Below are positions 9,965-23,100 of a stretch of DNA of 64,000 nt, one piece after another. The position numbers were made by a program, and so were the translations under genes. Where the stretch lies: assembly GCA_003508835.1 (NCBI GenBank), contig PUFA01000081.1, positions 1,984,001-2,048,000 of the forward strand, in the 5' to 3' direction. This DNA is from Eonycteris spelaea. Lineage: Eukaryota; Chordata; Mammalia; Chiroptera; Pteropodidae. Position 1 is the first letter of the stretch, and each line of letters starts with the position of its first letter. The notes below the pieces were generated by a model. That model did no database searches, was not told the origin of the DNA, and saw only the letters and a list, made by a program, of their open reading frames with translations.

Positions 9965-10900
9965 AATAGCATGCATATAATACCTGTGCTCTTGGATTTT
10001 TATTTTGAAATGTATTTGTCCCATGAATCTTTAATACAGTATATTTGATTTGCTACCACATGTAATGATCAGGGTATTTATAAAGCCATAACCAACAACT
10101 GAGCTACGAAATGAAGATTTACTAGGTGTTCTTTAAGTTCATGGACTTCAATGCTGTCTTCACAAATTTGAATTCTAAACCGTTTCGTAGGATACTGCCT
10201 ATTGGCTTTAACTTCCATCTGAATGTCGGAAACTCATATTCTTTCACCAGAATGGAGGCTCTATAAGGTTAGAGATTTTATCTTCTTTACCCCAATACTT
10301 TTAACAGTGACAACATGTAAAAGGCACTGAAATTTTTATTAGAAGAGTGAATAATACATATAATTCTACTTCTAGTGTTTAACAGGCTTTGAAAGCAAAA
10401 TGTTCATATAAAAGTTTTTAAAATCCATTTATCAGTATTTATTCAACCCTATTTGGCAAGAAGTGGGGATGTATCAAAGTGATAATTACTGAACTGGTTA
10501 CAGTGGGAGTAGGGCTTTTTTTTTTTTTTTTTTTTTTTTGGGCGCTGTGGGGAAAGGGTCAAGAGTTCCCTTTTGGACATAGTTTACCATGCCTTGTGGA
10601 CATCCAAGTGGAGACACCAAATATATTGATCTGGATCTCAGGGAGAGAGGTCTACACTGAAAAAATGTATTTGGGAATTATCTTCAAATATAAAGCAATG
10701 AAACTGGATAAAGTCATCATGCAAGGAGTGTGTAGAGAGACCTAGCTCCAGAGAACCCTAAAATCAGGCTGGACTGAGCACGACCAGTGAAGTATGAGGA
10801 GAAATAGGAGTATATATGGGATCTGGAAATTGAAAAGACAGGTGAAGAAGAAATGTGATGACGGTCATTGGCTGGTTCTTGATAAACTCAACAATAGCTG
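9965..10900. other. Short intergenic spacer SELENOK-ACTR8
   Basis: No gene was recognised. It contains a T24 tract at 10516-10539, which would be the A tail of a minus-strand retroposon, although no body was identified beside it. The open frame running through the T tract is an artefact of low complexity. Confidence 0.5.
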
Positions 10901-10909
10901 GCATGCAGC

Positions 10910-11140
10910 CAGAACCAATCACAGCAACATCTACCTAATCACACACCCACCTCGCTCCCAACCAGGCTCCCGGTGTACAGCTCCGCCCTTCCGTTTCTCT
11001 GAATTCTCTGCGGCGACTCTCTGACGGCCATCTTGACTGTGGGCAGCCGGCCGGAAGATTGCGCCTGCGCAGAGGCCCTCGTGTTCTGGCGGTCGCGGGG
11101 CAGTGGAGGAGCTCGGGGCTCGCAGGGGTCGCCAGCCGAG
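10910..11140 (+). promoter_or_regulatory. ACTR8: ACTR8 promoter and 5' UTR
   Basis: CpG-rich TATA-less promoter. Visible sites are a CCAAT box (10915-10919), a YY1-type GGCCATCTTG (11027-11036), an ETS-type CCGGAAG (11051-11057) and an NRF1-like palindrome TGCGCCTGCGCA (11060-11071). The last three lie within 115 bases of the ATG, a combination typical of housekeeping genes. The exact transcription start is not determinable from sequence alone. Confidence 0.7.
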
Positions 11141-14100
11141 ATGACTCAGGCGGAGAAGGGAGACGCGGAGAACGGGAAGGAGAAGGGCGGGGAGAAGGAA
11201 AAGGAGCAGCGCGGAGTGAAGCGGCCCATCGTGCCCGCGCTGGTGCCGGAGTCGCTGCAGGAGGTTAGGCGCCGAGGGCGGGTCTCGGTGAGGGCTTGGC
11301 ACCCTAGCCTCGGATCTCGGCTGCTGGGTCTGGGAAGGGGAGGCTGGAGACCGAGGAAAGGCTGGGGGCCCCCATTCTCGTGTGGGTGTACAGGGTGGTG
11401 CTAATTCCCCTTCCCGGTCGTTCTATGCAGGGACACCCGGGCAAGGAAGCACCGCGCGCTGCAGGGCCAGGCAGGCTCGTCCCGAGGCCAATGACTTCGT
11501 CCCCACGGCCCACTCCTATCAGCCGCTGTGCGAGCCCCGGCCCCGTCCGTGAAACGAGAACAGGGCTATCTTACCGACCTCCCCAGTTGCTGTGATGTTT
11601 CAGTGGTCGCGGGCAGTTTAGAACTGGTCCTGGCTCACGGGCCTATCTGTGTATACCTGTAAGGGCTAGTTAGAATTTAGGCTTTTGTCTTTGTTAAGGA
11701 AATCTCTGGTCATTTCAAGCTTAAAAGCAATGAAAAGGTAGACATTTGTGTAAATAGACATTAGGAGCCTGGCAGGCTGAGGGCCTTTGTATATATAATC
11801 TTAGTAATCAGTGAAAACACCAACAGTCCCATGGGAAAATTAGCAAAGGCAATGTACAATTCACAGAAAAAGTCCGGAAGCATTTAAATGCTTAGGATTT
11901 CGTATTAGATATCTGAGGCAGATTCCTTACTGGTAGGCGCGATAAGAATGATACCTAACTGGTGAGGCATCTGTAAAATGCATAGCACAGTGCTTGGCAC
12001 AAGGTAAGCCTTCAGGGTGTTTATTACTGTTGCACAGGGCGCAGTTTTTCCACTTATCTAGCAGAGTGGATGGTCTGTAAGGGCCTTGCTGGTTCCCACC
12101 TTATAGGATTCTCTCACTCTGAGGGGAAGGCGGGAAGGAGAGCTCACAATTGGGAGTAGGGGCCACAGGTGTATATCAACATGATGTGGGATGGGCTAAT
12201 GCAGAGGACCATAAGGAAGTATTGGGCACACATGGCAGGTGGCTCCTACAGTGTTGATGGTCTGGAATGGTTTCTTCAAAGGAGCTGACATCTGGACTGA
12301 CCTGAAAGGTAATTAAGAGTTAGCCAGGGGAAAAGGGTATCTCAGGGAAGGAGAGAACTGCATGGAAGAGATCAGGGCTAAATAAGAGGATATAAAGTGT
12401 TGGAGAGCAGGATGCCTGGAATTGAGGAAGAAGAGGGAGCAAGAGATGAGGCTGGAGATTTTACAGGGTCATAAATGTCATATAAGCCAGAGAATCTGAC
12501 TTCTTCATTTAAAAAAAAAAAGATTTTTATTAAAATATAGCTAACATATTCATATCAGTTTCAGGTGTATATCATAGTTATTTAACATATATCTAAAGAA
12601 GTGATCACAGTGATAAGTCCAGCAACCATCTGATACCGTATAATACTATCACAATATTATTGACTATATTCCCTATGCTGTACATTATATCCCCATGACT
12701 TATTTGTTTTATTCTTGGAAAGGTGAACCTCTTAGCCCCTTTCAGCTTCTCACCCCTTTTTAAAAATTTTCAATTACAGTTGACATCGAGTGTTATTTTA
12801 TATTAGTTTTAGGGGTACAGCATACTGATTAGACATTTATTTAATTTACAAAGTGATCCCCCTGAGTAGTACCCACCTGGCACCATAGTTGTTACCGTAT
12901 TATTGACTATATTACCTGTGTATTACGTTACAGCCCCATGATTATTTTGTAACTACCAATTGGTATTTCTTAATCCTTTCACCTTTTTCTCTCCACCCTC
13001 TGAACCCCCCTCACATGGGTTTGGTGTGAGCTTGTTCTCTGTATTTATGAGTTTGTTTCTGGTTTGTTTGCTTATTAATTTTGCCCTTTAGATTCCACAT
13101 ATTAGTGAGATCATATGGAATTTGTCTTTCTCTGTCTTGACATTTTTCGCTTAGCATAATACCTTCCAGGTCCATCTATTGCCGCAGATGGTAAGATTCC
13201 ATTTTTTTTTATGGCTGAGTAATAGTCCATCGTATTTATGTACCACAACTTTATCCAGTCATCTATTGATAGGCACTTAGGTTGCTTCCATATCTTGGTA
13301 TTGTAAATAAATGCTGCAGTGAACATAGGGGTGCATATATCCTTTTGAATTACCTTTTTGGATTTCTTTGGGTAGATATGCAGAAGTGGAATTGCTGAGT
13401 CAAAAGGTAGTCCTATTTTTAATTTTTTGAGGAACCTCCATACAGTTTTCATAGTGGCTGCACCAATTTGCATTCTCACCAGCAGTGCATGAGGGTTCCC
13501 TTTTCTCTACATCCTCATGGACACTTATTGATTTATTGTTGATGGCCATTCTGACAGGTGTGAGGTGATACCCTATTGTGGTTTTAATTTACATTTCACT
13601 GATAATTAGTGACATTGAGCACCTTTTCATATGTCTATTGGCCATCTGAATGCCCTCTTTGAAGAAATGGTCTATTCACGTACTCTGCCCATTTTTAAAA
13701 TTGGATTGTTAGTTTTTTTGGTGGTTAAGTTGTGTGAGTTCTTTCTAAATTTTGGATATTGACCCCTAATCAAATGTGTCATTGGTGAATATCTTCTCCC
13801 ACTCAGGAAGTTGTCTTTCCATTTCAGAGATGGTTTCCTTTGCTGTGCAAAAACTTTTTAGTTTGATGTAGTCCTATTTGTTTATTTTTTCTTTTGTTTC
13901 CCTTGCCTGAGGCAGTGTATCAGAAAGAACAATACCAAAAGCAATGCCAGTTTACTGCTTATGTTTTCTTCCAGGAGTTTTATGATTTGGGGTCTTACTT
14001 TAAGTCCTTAATCTATTTTGAGTGTGTTCTTGTATACGGTGTAAGAAGGTGGTCTAGTTTTCATTTGTCTGTCCAGTTTCCCAACACAATTTAGTGAATA

Positions 14101-17100
14101 GGCTGCCTTTACCCCACTTTATATTCTTGCTTCCTTTGTCATAGATTAATTGACCATATAAGCATGGGTTTATTCCTCGCCTCTCTATTGTTTTCCATTG
14201 ATTTATATGTCTGTTTTTATGCCAGTACCCTGCCGTTTTTATTATGAGCCTTGTAGTATAGTTTGATATCAGGTATTGTGATATCTCCAACTTTGTTCTT
14301 CTTTCTCAAGATTGCTGTGGCTCTTTGTGGTCTTTTATGGTTCCATATAAATTTCAGGATTATTTGTACTAGTTCTGTAAAAAATGCCATTGGTGTTTTG
14401 AGAGAGATTACATTGAATCTTTAGATTGTTTTGGGTAGTTTGGGCATTTTAACAATGTTAATTCTTCATCAGCACAGTATGTGCTTCCATTTATTTGTAT
14501 CTTTTACGTCTTTGGTTAAATTTCTCCTTAGGTTTTTTTTTTCTTTGATGCATTTGTAAATAGGATTTGGCAGGATGGGGGGTGTGAGATTGTTTTCTTA
14601 ATTTGTTTCTGATAATTTATTGTTGGTGTATGGAAATGCAACCAATTTCTGAATATTAAGTTTGTATCCTGCTACTTTACTGAATTCACTTATCAGTTCC
14701 AATAGTTCTTTGATGGAATCTTTAGGGATCTCTATATAGTATGTCATCTACAAATAATGACAGTTTTACTTCTACCTTTGAATCCCTTTTATTTCTTTTC
14801 TTGTCTTATTGCTTTGGCTAAGACTTACAATATTATGTTGAATAAAAGTGGTGAAAGTGAACATCCTTTTCTTGTTCTTGATCTTAAGGAAAACACTTTT
14901 AGCTTTGAGTGTGATGTTAGCTGTAGGTTTGTCATATATGGCTTTTATTATGTTGGGGTATGTTCTCTCTATTCCCACTTTGCTGAGAGTTTCCATCATA
15001 AATCGTTGCTGGATATTGTCAGATGCTTTTCCTGTATCTATTGATAGATGATATTTTACCTTTCAATTTGTCAACCCTTTTCTTGTTTAGAAAAAAAAAA
15101 AAAGTGTGGCTTGCTGCCAGGATTTACTATCTCGTGTAGGAATGCTATGTTTTTCAGGATTTGACATTTTCAGTGATCAAACTACTAAAAACAGAATACT
15201 ATAAATAGAATGATGTCATTTGTTTCTGAAGACTTCCAATATACTAAAGCAGTGTGAAAATAATAAAAGCAAGATATTTCATGGCAAACTTTCAGGGTAA
15301 TGTTCAGACTGTAATCCGCGAGTTATCTCGGGGCAAACACTGCAGCCACAAGCACTGATGGCAAGTATTCTCGGGGCAAATGGGAAATTAATGTGGTATA
15401 TCACATTAATTGATTTGTGGATATTGAACCAACCTTACATCTTAGGAATAAATCCCACTTGGTCATGGTGTATGATCTTAATATATTGCTGATTTCAATT
15501 TGCAAATATTTGTTTAGGATTTTTGCATCTATTTTCTTCAGGGGTATCAGCTTCCAATTTCTTTCTTCCTTTTTTTTTTTTTTTTTAAAATAATGTGTCT
15601 GGCTTTGGAATCAGAGTAAGGCAGCCTTATAAAATGAGGTTGAGAGCTTTCCATCCTGTTGAAGTTTTTGGAATAGTTTGAGGGTCAGGTGTTAATTCAA
15701 TCTGGCCTCTTCTAAAGGCAATGGAGAACTTTGAAAGAACTAGCCAGACCCTGAGCTACATGGTCAACTCATTTAATTCTCACCGTAACTCTATAAGGTA
15801 GGAACTCATCCAGAGCAAGAAACTGGCACGATCTGAATTTGGAGCCATATCTGTGAATCTAGAGCCTGGGTCCTTAACTGCCATAGCAACATTTCCTTAA
15901 TTTCAGTCAGTTATATAATACCCTTTGGTTTTTTTTCATATCCTTTGTGGCACCTGTATGATTATTTGCTTATCGCTTTTTTATTCTTCCATACCTTAAG
16001 CAGTAATATTCAGGAAGTGTATGTGGGATATACTGACCAAAAAGGAAGTGGTTCTGGAGTAATGCTAGAGAAATAGGCAGGGTCTTGATCTTAGAGGTTT
16101 GGACTTTATCTTATTGGCAAGGTATGAAAGTGTTTTAAATGGAAACGTGCCAAGAAGACACAACTGTATATTCAAGGGCAGAGCAGAGTAGATAAGGAGT
16201 CAGGCTGGAAAGTGGTGGTTTATAACAGAGGGATCCTATTGTCAAAGAGATTGTCCTTTACCTTCCCCAACTCCCCACTGAAATTATGGGTGCTTCTACA
16301 AATTTACGTGATAAAGGTTTCCAGTGATTCAGATGTAATTTGCCCCTGTGAGAATTGCAGATCTAAAAAAAATTATCATCTAAAAGTAAAATCCACAGTC
16401 ATTACTCCACTATCCTGATTCGTACCATATTGTTAGTCCTCGTTCACCATCTTCCAAGAATGGATTGTGAATTGCAGCCAAGTTTTCTGATTTAGGAGTC
16501 TAGAATTGTGAACTCTGGCCTTGCAACATCAAGACTCTTGCCAGATTAGGTAAATAGTACAGAATCAATAAGGGGAAAGTGTTTTTAAAAACAATAACCA
16601 GAATAGTTTATGCCCACACTTGAAGTGGTGAATGTATAAAGCCTATTTTCCATTGTTACAAAATAATAATTTTATCTTTACATTAATTTTCCCCCTCAAC
16701 CAGTGGGTTTAAACTTGAATGGCCATACTAATCACCTAGTGAGCTTTTGAAAAATTATCATCTAAGATTCTGATTTAGAAAATTGGAGATTCTGGAGATT
16801 CTGATTTAGAAAATTGGTAGTAAAAGCTTAGGATCAGTTTTATTGTTTATTTCTTTTACAAGCACCTTTAGGATTCAGATTTAGGGAACCCAGCACTTCA
16901 CTAGTTAGTATTCTCCTACACTTATTCCTTGTTTGTCTTCCTTAGTAAACAGAAAGTTATCTGATAATTGGGACTTTCTCTTACCCACAGTGCCTGGGAC
17001 AGAAATGCCCCATTGGATAATTATGTTCCATCTATTTAAATAAGTATTTGTTGGGCTATGTAGTGTGAGTGGGATTCTAGGAACATGGAGATACAAAACG

Positions 17101-20100
17101 AATCTGTATTCAAGCAGAGAGCAGTAATTGAATGCCTCTCAAAAAACTCTCTTTACTGAATTATTCGATACCTTTGAGTCTAATAACCATTACAAGAAAC
17201 TGACTTCTTAGTCTAGACTGTTACCTATGTTATTTAACTCATTACCTGCATATTAATAAGGTCATACTTGTCTGTTTTGTATTTTCAGCAAATCCAGAGC
17301 AACTTCATTGTTGTCATACATCCAGGATCGACAACTTTAAGGATTGGTCGAGCCACAGACACACTTCCTGCCAGCATTCCACATGTCATTGCACGAAGAC
17401 ACAAACAACAAGGGCAGCCCCTATACAAGGACAACTGGCTCTTAAGAGAGGGACTAAATGTGAGTCAGAAATGGAGGATGGAGAGAAAGCCCAAAGTTGT
17501 TTCCATCGGAGGGTTTAGACATTCAGGTTTACGCAGTAATCGTGAAATAAACATCTTCATAGCTTTAATGTGTTTTAAAGTAATAGCATCATTCATTTTT
17601 ACAGATTTTTTCATCTGAGCTAGTAATTTTAGATTGTAAAAAAATAATTATAAAAAAAAGTAAATCCAATTTTTTTTTAACCCATGAAGATGAATTGCAT
17701 ACTGATGAAGGTGACCTTTAATGGAAGATACAGAATTGTCACTCACTTAAAATGATGCATTCAGGTCTCTCTCTATTAACTGACTGCTGTCTTATTTCTT
17801 CCAGATACTTAGAGTTTAATTTGAGCTCACATTTTTCAATTCATGAATAAATTGAATTACTACAATAAACACTACAATCTTAGGTCAAGTCATAATTTAA
17901 AGGCATAAAATGTATTTCCTTACAGTTAATATTTACTTTATTTTTTTAAATGGTTATTATCAGGAGAAATTTATTTTTGTAGTAGGTGTTAAATATGTAT
18001 ATTACATTGTAATCCACTTTTAAGTTTTAAATCAAAGATGCAGTTTCTGTAATTCTGATAGTAAGCCTTAGGGTTCCAGTTTTTAGCATAACCAGCAGAC
18101 TATACTTAAGTTTATTTCTAAGCTTAAATATAACTTAACAGTATAAGAGTTTAAAATTTATTAGTGTCTTTGGATTTTATAATCCTGCTTTGGGGAATAC
18201 ATTTCAGGAATAAAAAAATTGAAAGGAAAAGTAACATTTTTCTACAAAAAATTTATGGATATGTTCTTTACAATATCACAATAACATAAATACTTGTTAA
18301 TTAAGCAGAATACCACATGAACATGAGCATTATATATATATATACATATATACACACACATAGGAGAGTCTATGAAATACTTTGTAAACGTAAAGTAGCT
18401 ATGCTCTGATTAATGCTATAAAATTTTTTATCAACCCAAAGTCACTCAAAGTTATAGATTTTTGCAGCAGTTTATAGTGAGGGTTCTTTTATTACTTTAA
18501 TAATAAAAATTACTTTGAATTCTAAAGATTAATACATATGACAGATTAAGGAAATGCTACTTGTTGACAAGAGAGCATTTTTCATTGCTGAATTAAATTA
18601 GTAATTTGCCAGATTGCCTTCCTTTTTAACTAAATTCTTTGTACTGTTCATCTTTAATTTTTTTTCCTAGAAACCTGAAAGTAATGAACAGAGACAAAAT
18701 GGACTTAAAATGGTGGATCAAGCAATATGGTCTAAAAAGATGTCAAATGGTACAAGACGGATTCCTGTGTCCCCTGAACAGGTCCAGGCTCAATTCTTCA
18801 GATTTATTCTTTTAGCACAGCTGTTAAATCATAATGCCATTCATCTGTTCTCCCTATTACATTATGCAAATGCAAGATGGGATTTCCTCTAATCAGGAAG
18901 AAAAACCATTCATAACCACCTATGGAATACCTGATTTAGTGTCACAAATGCTTAGGCAAGAAATAATTTTTAAGGTTGTGTTTCTTACTGCAAGTTGATG
19001 GAAATTTACAGAGTCTTAATTGTATAATTCCAGGATCTTGGTGGGAAGCTGTATTTTTAGCACATTTGTTATTTTAATATGATAAACCAATACTATTATG
19101 AATGGATGTAAATCTGTATGGTATATAAATTTGTATTCAACTTTAGGCAGAGTGCAGTTTTAATTTTGGACTGGCTGTGAGTCATAGTGTAGGTATTAAA
19201 AATCATAGGAAAAATCAAGATTGTGGAAAAGGTCAAGAGACTCCTTTTGTAACTAACTATTTTGCCAAGTATTTTGGATTTGTGATTAAATTTGCCACTG
19301 TATCTGGTCTGTGAGAGAGAGAAGAAAAGAGGACTCATACTACACCCATCCCTTTTTCTTCTTGCATAAAATTCAGAGAATTTTCTGGTGCACTTTCATT
19401 TCAGGCACGCTCCTACAACAAGCAGATGCGACCTGCAATTTTAGACCACTGTTCTGGAAATAAGTGGACAAGCACATCTCATCATCCTGAGTTTTTGGTA
19501 GGAGAAGAGGTAGGACACTATACTGAAATGGAAGAAGAAAACCTGATCCTAGTGCTAAAATTCATTTACTTTGCCATCCAGTTATTGTTTCCTTAGCATT
19601 CCATAATCCTGCTTTGAAGACCAGATAGTCACACTGGCTCCTGAAGTGTTAAATAATCTATTCTCAACATTTAGAACATTTAACAAATGCTAATGATGTT
19701 TTCTGGCCTTAGACTTTCCAATGCGAATTCAGAAAATCCTGAGAGTTTTAACAATGTGTTCATCTTCCTATCTTTCCTAGGCCCTGTATGTTAATCCATT
19801 GGATTGTTACAATATTCACTGGCCTATTAGAAGAGGTCAGTTAAATATTCACCCAGGGCCTGGGGGCTCCCTTACAGCTGTTCTAGCAGATATTGAAGTC
19901 ATATGGTCTCATGCAATACAAAAATACTTGGAAATTCCACTGAAAGATTTAAAGGTGAGCTCATATTCCTAGGTACTTGGATTGCCTAAAAGATTCTTGG
20001 TCAATAAAAGTACACATTTACTGAGTTGTTTGTAATACAGTGTCCTTGAAGCATTCTCTGCCTTAAGGTGTGGAGGATGTCATCACTGAATTTCCCTTTC

Positions 20101-23100
20101 AGTGCTTTCTCTTTTTCTTATTGTGTGTTTCTTTGATGTCTGTTTACTGCTCTACAGGTGGCAAGCTCGCTGATGTTTATGCCTCCTCTTTTTCAGACAC
20201 ACCACTTATCTTGTTTTTTAAATCACAAAGTTTAATTCAAAGAAAAAATGCTTCAACATTTTCTTTTTTCTTTTCTTCTTTTTTGTTGTTATTGTTTTTT
20301 AATAAAACTCAAAATATAGCAGAAAGGTTTGAATTTTTGGGCTTCCGACCATTGCCGTTACTCCTTTAGAGAAGATCTCCCTGAAGACAAGTGTGATGAA
20401 ATTTATTTTGACCTGACTTTAGTGTTAACCACTTAATCTTTTTTTCTTTATTCTTCTTTTTAGTATTACAGATGTATCTTGTTAATTCCTGATATCTATA
20501 ATAAACAACATGTGAAAGAATTAGTGAATATGATCCTTATGAAGATGGGTTTTTCAGGTATGTCTGATAATCTGGTGAAACCTACTTGAAATGAGAATCT
20601 TTTTTTTTTTTTTTTTTTACTGATAAAGTTAATCCAATTCACTGCTTTCTAAAAATGCTTGAACATTTGCCCAGAGATTCTTAGACTTCAGTTAATTATT
20701 TGCTTTAGGAGTGTTACTACTCCCCAGCAGATCACTCCTCTGTCTTCTGTCTTTTAGGGATTGTGGTCCATCAGGAGTCTGTGTGCGCCACCTTTGGAAG
20801 TGGTTTAAGCAGCACATGTATTGTAGATGTTGGGGACCAGAAGACAAGTGTGTGCTGTGTGGAGGATGGGGTCTCTCATCGGAACACTCGGTAAGGAACT
20901 TGGAGGCAGCATTCTTTCCTCCTTTTCCCTCACAGTCTGCTCAGCTGTAAAGCATCACAAGTTAGAAATGATTTATAAGGAATTATATATTCAGATTTTG
21001 CATAGGAAAGCAGAAGATTGTGGAAGCACAGATTCTAGCAAGGCTATAAACAAATGATTCTAAACTTCCCTTTGGAGCTCTCTAATATAAGTTCACGTCA
21101 GCAGCTATGTGTTGTGTGCTTTCCCATCAGGGAAGCGTGTATGGCAGCTCTGTGTCTTTTGCTGTGGTCTGGCCTAAAGATATTGACCAACTACATTCAC
21201 AGCAAAGCTTTATTTAAGCGTCACATAGGAGAAAATAGGTTTTCAAGTTTGTGTTCTTTAGCTAACTAGCCTTTTGAATATTTGTTTTTCTTGTCATAAA
21301 TAGTGTTCAATGAATGATGAGTAGCTTTATGGTGGTCAAGATATGGTAGTCATTCCTGATACAAGAGTTAATAAAATAACTATCGGAAACAGGTTTGCTG
21401 CTTGTCCTTCCTGAGACAAGCCCAACACAGGTAAACACACTCGGGTAGTGTACACATATGGGTTCTCTGCAGGATTTTGTGCCCCCGGGATGGCTTTTTC
21501 AGGATGCTTTTATTTTTCTTGTCTTTTCCATAAAGTAGTTTGAATCTCAAGGTATAGAAACTTTTAAAAGAGGGCCTAAGCAGTCTAAAAGTTACCTGTT
21601 GCCTCCCACCCCAAGTCACAATACATTCTAAAACCTAGTATGAGTTAATGTGGCTCATCCATTGTTATATTGTCTAATGCCAGTGGTTCTCAGGGTATGG
21701 AGAAAACACTGGGTTCACGTCTCCAACTGCTAAAATAATGTAGCAGTCGTCTTTCCAAATTGTAGACAAGTTGAGTTAATAGATAGTATTCTCTAAGATT
21801 TCTCTCTAAGTTTGTCTTTTTGTGTCAGTGCCAGCCATCTTTATATGCTGATGAATATGCATAGGCAAACAGCTATCAAATGGTAAATGTATTGGCTTAG
21901 AAATGAGCTGGATTTAATAGTGTATTTTCTGTTTCTTGGATACTTTTTTTGCAAACAGCATGACTGCTTCTAGGTGGCCCACCACTATTTTTTTTCTAGT
22001 GTTCCCTCTCTCCAGCCTATCTATCCATCTGTTCTTTCATTCTTCAATTTATTCCTGCAACAAACATTTCTTGACACTTGGTGTGTTTTACCTTGCCTAA
22101 CTGAGTTCTTGAATTATCCTTTGTACCTTCTTAACCAACGGATTACCCATCTGCCCTTTTCTCTTAACTCTAGGCTCTGTCTGGCATATGGGGGATCCGA
22201 TGTATCAAGATGTTTTTACTGGCTGATGCAGCGAGCTGGATTCCCTTACAGAGAATGCCAGTTAACAAATAAAATGGATTGCCTCCTTCTGCAACACCTA
22301 AAAGAAACTTTTTGTCATCTAGATCAGGTAGGAGCAAAATCTAAACTGATGATTGTTTTCGTTTTGGGGGGGGGCGATTAAAATATTTAAAAGGCAATTA
22401 AAACTAATAATACCATGCTACCATTTCAACTTAAGTTGATAAAGCCTTGAAGCTGAAACCCATCAGGAGTGAGAGTTTTTGGTAAGGTCAGAGCTGATAT
22501 CTCTGGCTCTGAAAAACAGCTTGTTTTTCGTTTTTTGTTTTTTTAAGAAAGAGAGTTTAGAAGATATCTCTATAGGCCTCGTGATCATTCTGATAAAGGA
22601 TGAAGAGAAACCTTTATGTATAATGAATAATAGGTAAATATATAGGTACAGATATTTAATAAAATGGCACCATTGGAAGCACTTTCTTAGTAATATGAAC
22701 AGTCAGCATTTAATCGTTGCTATGTATGGATTCCTACCTTTTTATACTCTTTGTTTTAGACCTTTTCCCCAACCTTTTTCAAGTAATGTAATTCTGAATA
22801 AAAAATTTGGGAAACATAAGACTAGGTAACATTCCTCAGTTATTGAGGGCATTTGCTTATTGATTTAGGTCATTGTACTATTGTTTATCAGAAACAAAAA
22901 AAATGCAGATGGTGGAAATTTTACAAATGTTAAAAGAGCAGCAAGTTACCATTGAGCTCGTGTTTTATTTAGTTCCCGTGAGAGTGGTAGAAAGTTGTAG
23001 GGCAGCCTTTTTATAGGTAAGGTTTAGATGGTTCAGAGGCTTCATGGTAATTTGAGAGTTTACATACACTTTTACTGATTCACTGACAGCATCTTTTCCT

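Noticed and set aside
10516..10539. T24 tract as the tail of an antisense retrogene
   Set aside because: No processed gene body was recognisable on the adjoining side.
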